Below are positions 13,939 through 15,821 of a DNA stretch of 15,821 nucleotides, piece after piece. Position 1 is the stretch's first letter, and the number at the start of each line of letters is the position of its first letter. This DNA comes from Synergistaceae bacterium (GTDB lineage Bacteria > Synergistota > Synergistia > Synergistales > Aminobacteriaceae), in the NCBI GenBank assembly GCA_022837505.1, contig JALHFZ010000039.1:3997-19817 (forward strand). Reading direction: 5' to 3'. Position numbers and translations under genes: made by a program. The notes beneath the pieces were generated by a model. That model was not told the DNA's origin. It was given only the letters and a program-made list of their open reading frames with translations, and did no database searches.

Positions 13939-14841
13939 TCAAATATGCTTCCAGTGCTTGAACCCTTCGCCGACCACCTCGGATACGTCCGCCATGATCA
14001 GAAAGGCATTTCTGTCCACCGAGACGATGAACCGCTTCAGCTCCATGGCCTGCCGCCGGTTCAGCACCACCATGATCATGGTGCGTTCGTCCCCCGAATA
14101 GGCTCCCTCCCCTGACACCAGGGTGGCACTCCGCTCGAGGGTATCCACTATAAAGCGGCGGACCTCCTCCACTCTGCAGGTGACCACCGTCATCTGCTTC
14201 CGCCGGTCAAAGGACTTGATCACCCCGTCCACGGTGATGCTCTCGGCATAGAGGAGCACCCCGCCCAGGAGGAGCTGCTCAAGATCAACCACGAACCACG
14301 ACATCAGCAGGATGGCGATATTGATATAAAAGGAAAACATCCCCATGTCAACCCCCCACCGCTTTCTCGCCGCCGCGACAATCACGTCCGTCCCTCCGGT
14401 GGAACCGCCGAAGCGGAGGATCATCCCCATGCCGAGGCCGCCGAGCACGCCCGACAGAATGGCCGCAAGGAGGGTGTTGGCGATGACGGAGTAGGTGAAG
14501 AGCTCGAAGAAAGCCACAGTGACCGAGAAAAGCAAAGAGACGTAGAGGGTCCACAGGACGAACCGGGGGGAGAGCTCCTTCCACCCCCAGAGAAGAAGAA
14601 GCATATTTCCCCCCGCGAGAACCCAGGCCGGAGAGATGTCGAAGACATATTTCGTCAGCAGGGCGATCCCCGAAAGACCGGCTCCGGCGAAGCGATAGGG
14701 GATGATCAGGGCCACAAGGGCGAAGCTCATGAGCACGGTGCCCAGGGTCGCCACGCAGAAGGTCCGCCATTCGTCCTTCACCATGCAGGTAATAATTTCT
14801 GAAAGCCTTCTGAACCTCCGGGGCAATTGCAAAAAGTTCAT
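13939..14841 (-). CDS. YitT family membrane protein (DUF2179 C-terminal domain)
   Basis: This is a 300-aa membrane protein of unknown biochemical role. The first two thirds hold about five to six hydrophobic helices (roughly 27-47, 53-67, 72-86, 95-115, 120-142 and 168-190) and the family-typical GGSTGGTD motif (145-152). The last 85 residues form the soluble DUF2179 domain, with GAYSGDERTMIMVVLNRRQ and a terminal DVSEVVGEGF that are highly typical of YitT/YpjC/YqfU proteins. Length and domain order are normal. The ATG at 14841 has only a distant GGAAGG, and an internal ATG at residue 20 (MVKDEW) is possible. It is followed closely by the MOSC gene and is divergent from the VTT-domain gene. 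Confidence 0.92.
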   Translation of the reverse strand: MNFLQLPRRFRRLSEIITCMVKDEWRTFCVATLGTVLMSFALVALIIPYRFAGAGLSGIALLTKYVFDISPAWVLAGGNMLLLLWGWKELSPRFVLWTLYVSLLFSVTVAFFELFTYSVIANTLLAAILSGVLGGLGMGMILRFGGSTGGTDVIVAAARKRWGVDMGMFSFYINIAILLMSWFVVDLEQLLLGGVLLYAESITVDGVIKSFDRRKQMTVVTCRVEEVRRFIVDTLERSATLVSGEGAYSGDERTMIMVVLNRRQAMELKRFIVSVDRNAFLIMADVSEVVGEGFKHWKHI

Positions 14842-14865
14842 ATTTTCGCCATTTCCTTCCTACTA

Positions 14866-14894
14866 TTTCTATGTCCGGTATCGAAAGGCTTCAA
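14866..14894 (-). promoter_or_regulatory. Candidate promoter for the yitT-like gene
   Basis: On the minus strand TTGAAG (14894-14889) and TAGAAA (14871-14866) are separated by 17 nt, each matching consensus at 4 of 6 positions. The -35 overlaps that of the divergent promoter on the other strand. Transcription would start close to 14860, giving a short leader of about 20 nt. Confidence 0.3.
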
Positions 14895-14919
14895 AAGCAG
14901 TTGAGTTATACGGTACAAT
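14890..14919 (+). promoter_or_regulatory. Candidate promoter for the VTT-domain gene
   Basis: TTCAAA (14890-14895) and TACAAT (14914-14919) are spaced by 18 nt. The -10 differs from consensus by one base and the -35 by two. Transcription would start near 14926, about 77 nt ahead of the ATG at 15003. Confidence 0.4.
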
Positions 14920-15002
14920 ACTTTTAGGGAATATTCTACAGGATGCAATTCTTGCCGACCCCTGGTCTGAGTTATCGTTGTATCCGGAAAGAGAGATCAT
15001 CC

Positions 15003-15734
15003 ATGGCAAAAATTTCAGGCCGCCAGATTTTCAGCGGCTTCTCCGCTCTTAAATTCTTTTTGACCCTCGCGGCTATCGGCTTCTTTGCTGCCGTGAGATT
15101 TTTGCATCTCCAGGACAATTTCCAGGAGTTTTACCTCGCCCTCGACACCCTCGGCCCCGTGGGGGGGCTGATCTTCATCGTCCTCTACGTGATCGCGACC
15201 CTCTTCATGCTGCCCACTTTTTTCCTCGCCATCGGGGCGGGGGTACTCTTCGGCCTTGTGCAGGGAATATTTATTGTATCACTCGCCTCCACTGCCGGTG
15301 CGGCCGCCTCTTTTCTCGCTGCAAGACATCTCTTTCGCAATGCCCTCGTAAGCCGCTTCGGCAGCAACAGACTTTACAAGGCCATAAACGGGGCCGTTGC
15401 CTGCGACCAGTGGAAGATCGTACTGCTCACCCGACTTTCCCCCCTCTTTCCCTTCAATATCCTCAACTACCTCTTCGGCCTGACGGGACTTCCTTTTTCA
15501 AAGTACATCTTCGCCTCCTGGGTCGGCATGATCCCGGTCACCGTGGCCTACGTCTATCTCGGCACCCTCGGGGCAGACATAGCCCTCATAGGGCCGTGCA
15601 TCACATGCCACACTCCCCTGGAGTGGACCCTCATTGCCGCAGGCTTTCTTGTCACGGGGATTGCCACACTATTTATCACCAGAAGCACAAAAAAAATACT
15701 GAATTCGGGCGAGTCCTGTTCCTTCACAGAATAA
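15003..15734 (+). CDS. TVP38/TMEM64 family (VTT domain) membrane protein
   Basis: This 243-aa inner-membrane protein belongs to the DedA-related VTT/SNARE-associated superfamily, whose members are implicated in lipid scrambling or transport of lipid carriers across membranes. An N-terminal helix (17-33) precedes the VTT core (about 55-190), which contains the reentrant-loop motif MLPTFFLAIGAGVLFG with STAGAAASFLAARHLF, and the second signature RLSPLFPFNILNYLFGLTGLPFSKY, including the conserved Arg and Pro residues. The last helix is near 207-225. The ATG at 15003 is chosen because homologues begin about here. The frame is open to an ATG at 14943, but those 20 residues look non-coding and lack a ribosome-binding site. 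It stands alone after a divergent promoter region. Confidence 0.92.
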   Translation: MAKISGRQIFSGFSALKFFLTLAAIGFFAAVRFLHLQDNFQEFYLALDTLGPVGGLIFIVLYVIATLFMLPTFFLAIGAGVLFGLVQGIFIVSLASTAGAAASFLAARHLFRNALVSRFGSNRLYKAINGAVACDQWKIVLLTRLSPLFPFNILNYLFGLTGLPFSKYIFASWVGMIPVTVAYVYLGTLGADIALIGPCITCHTPLEWTLIAAGFLVTGIATLFITRSTKKILNSGESCSFTE

Positions 15735-15821
15735 AGCTGAGAGGGAACGGCATTTTCGAAAAAAACGAAGAGGATGAAGCTCTGAAAATTTTTATGGAAT
15801 GGCTGCATTCTGAAAAGGAGA

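Noticed and set aside
15554..15808. Minus-strand frame of 84 codons at the right edge
   Set aside because: It is mainly antisense to the VTT-domain gene, has no domain or ribosome-binding site, and its composition fits a shadow frame.

Overview
This window looks like chromosomal DNA from a fairly GC-rich anaerobic bacterium. Bacteriohemerythrin, CheC/CheD, a YgeY-type M20 hydrolase, YhaO/YhaN and a stand-alone KAS III protein together would fit an amino-acid-fermenting lineage such as Synergistota or a related anaerobe. That placement is an inference from gene content recalled from memory, not from a search. I see no rRNA, tRNA, CRISPR array, transposase, integrase or phage gene.

Layout. (1) Positions 1-2118, minus strand: a catabolic-looking operon of a nitrilase-superfamily amidase, a YgeY-like M20 metallohydrolase and the first 20 codons of a probable NAD-dependent 2-hydroxyacid dehydrogenase. 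Its base composition is clearly lower in GC than the rest. (2) Positions 2119-2431: an AT-rich divergent intergenic region with promoter-like elements on both strands. (3) Positions 2432-5367, plus strand: a tightly overlapping trio of bacteriohemerythrin, CheC and CheD, followed by a MATE efflux pump. (4) Positions 5392-11812, minus strand: a run of yhaO-like nuclease, yhaN-like membrane-anchored SMC/Rad50-type ATPase, murB and a proC-like reductase. (5) Positions 12030-13043, plus strand: a single-gene KAS III unit with its own good promoter and intrinsic terminator. (6) Positions 13104-14841, minus strand: an STAS anti-sigma-factor antagonist with its own -10 box, and a YitT-MOSC pair. (7) Positions 15003-15734, plus strand: a TVP38/VTT-domain membrane protein diverging from yitT.

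Most of the window is recognisable housekeeping or accessory content. The part most likely to be a new system is the hemerythrin-cheC-cheD trio. An oxygen-binding di-iron protein is translationally coupled to the CheY-P phosphatase/receptor deamidase pair, and the CheC retains only one of its two phosphatase sites. YhaO/YhaN is a Mre11/Rad50-like pair in which a two-helix membrane hairpin sits where Rad50/SbcC carries its zinc hook. The left-edge operon suggests successive hydrolysis of amides and reduction of a 2-oxoacid.
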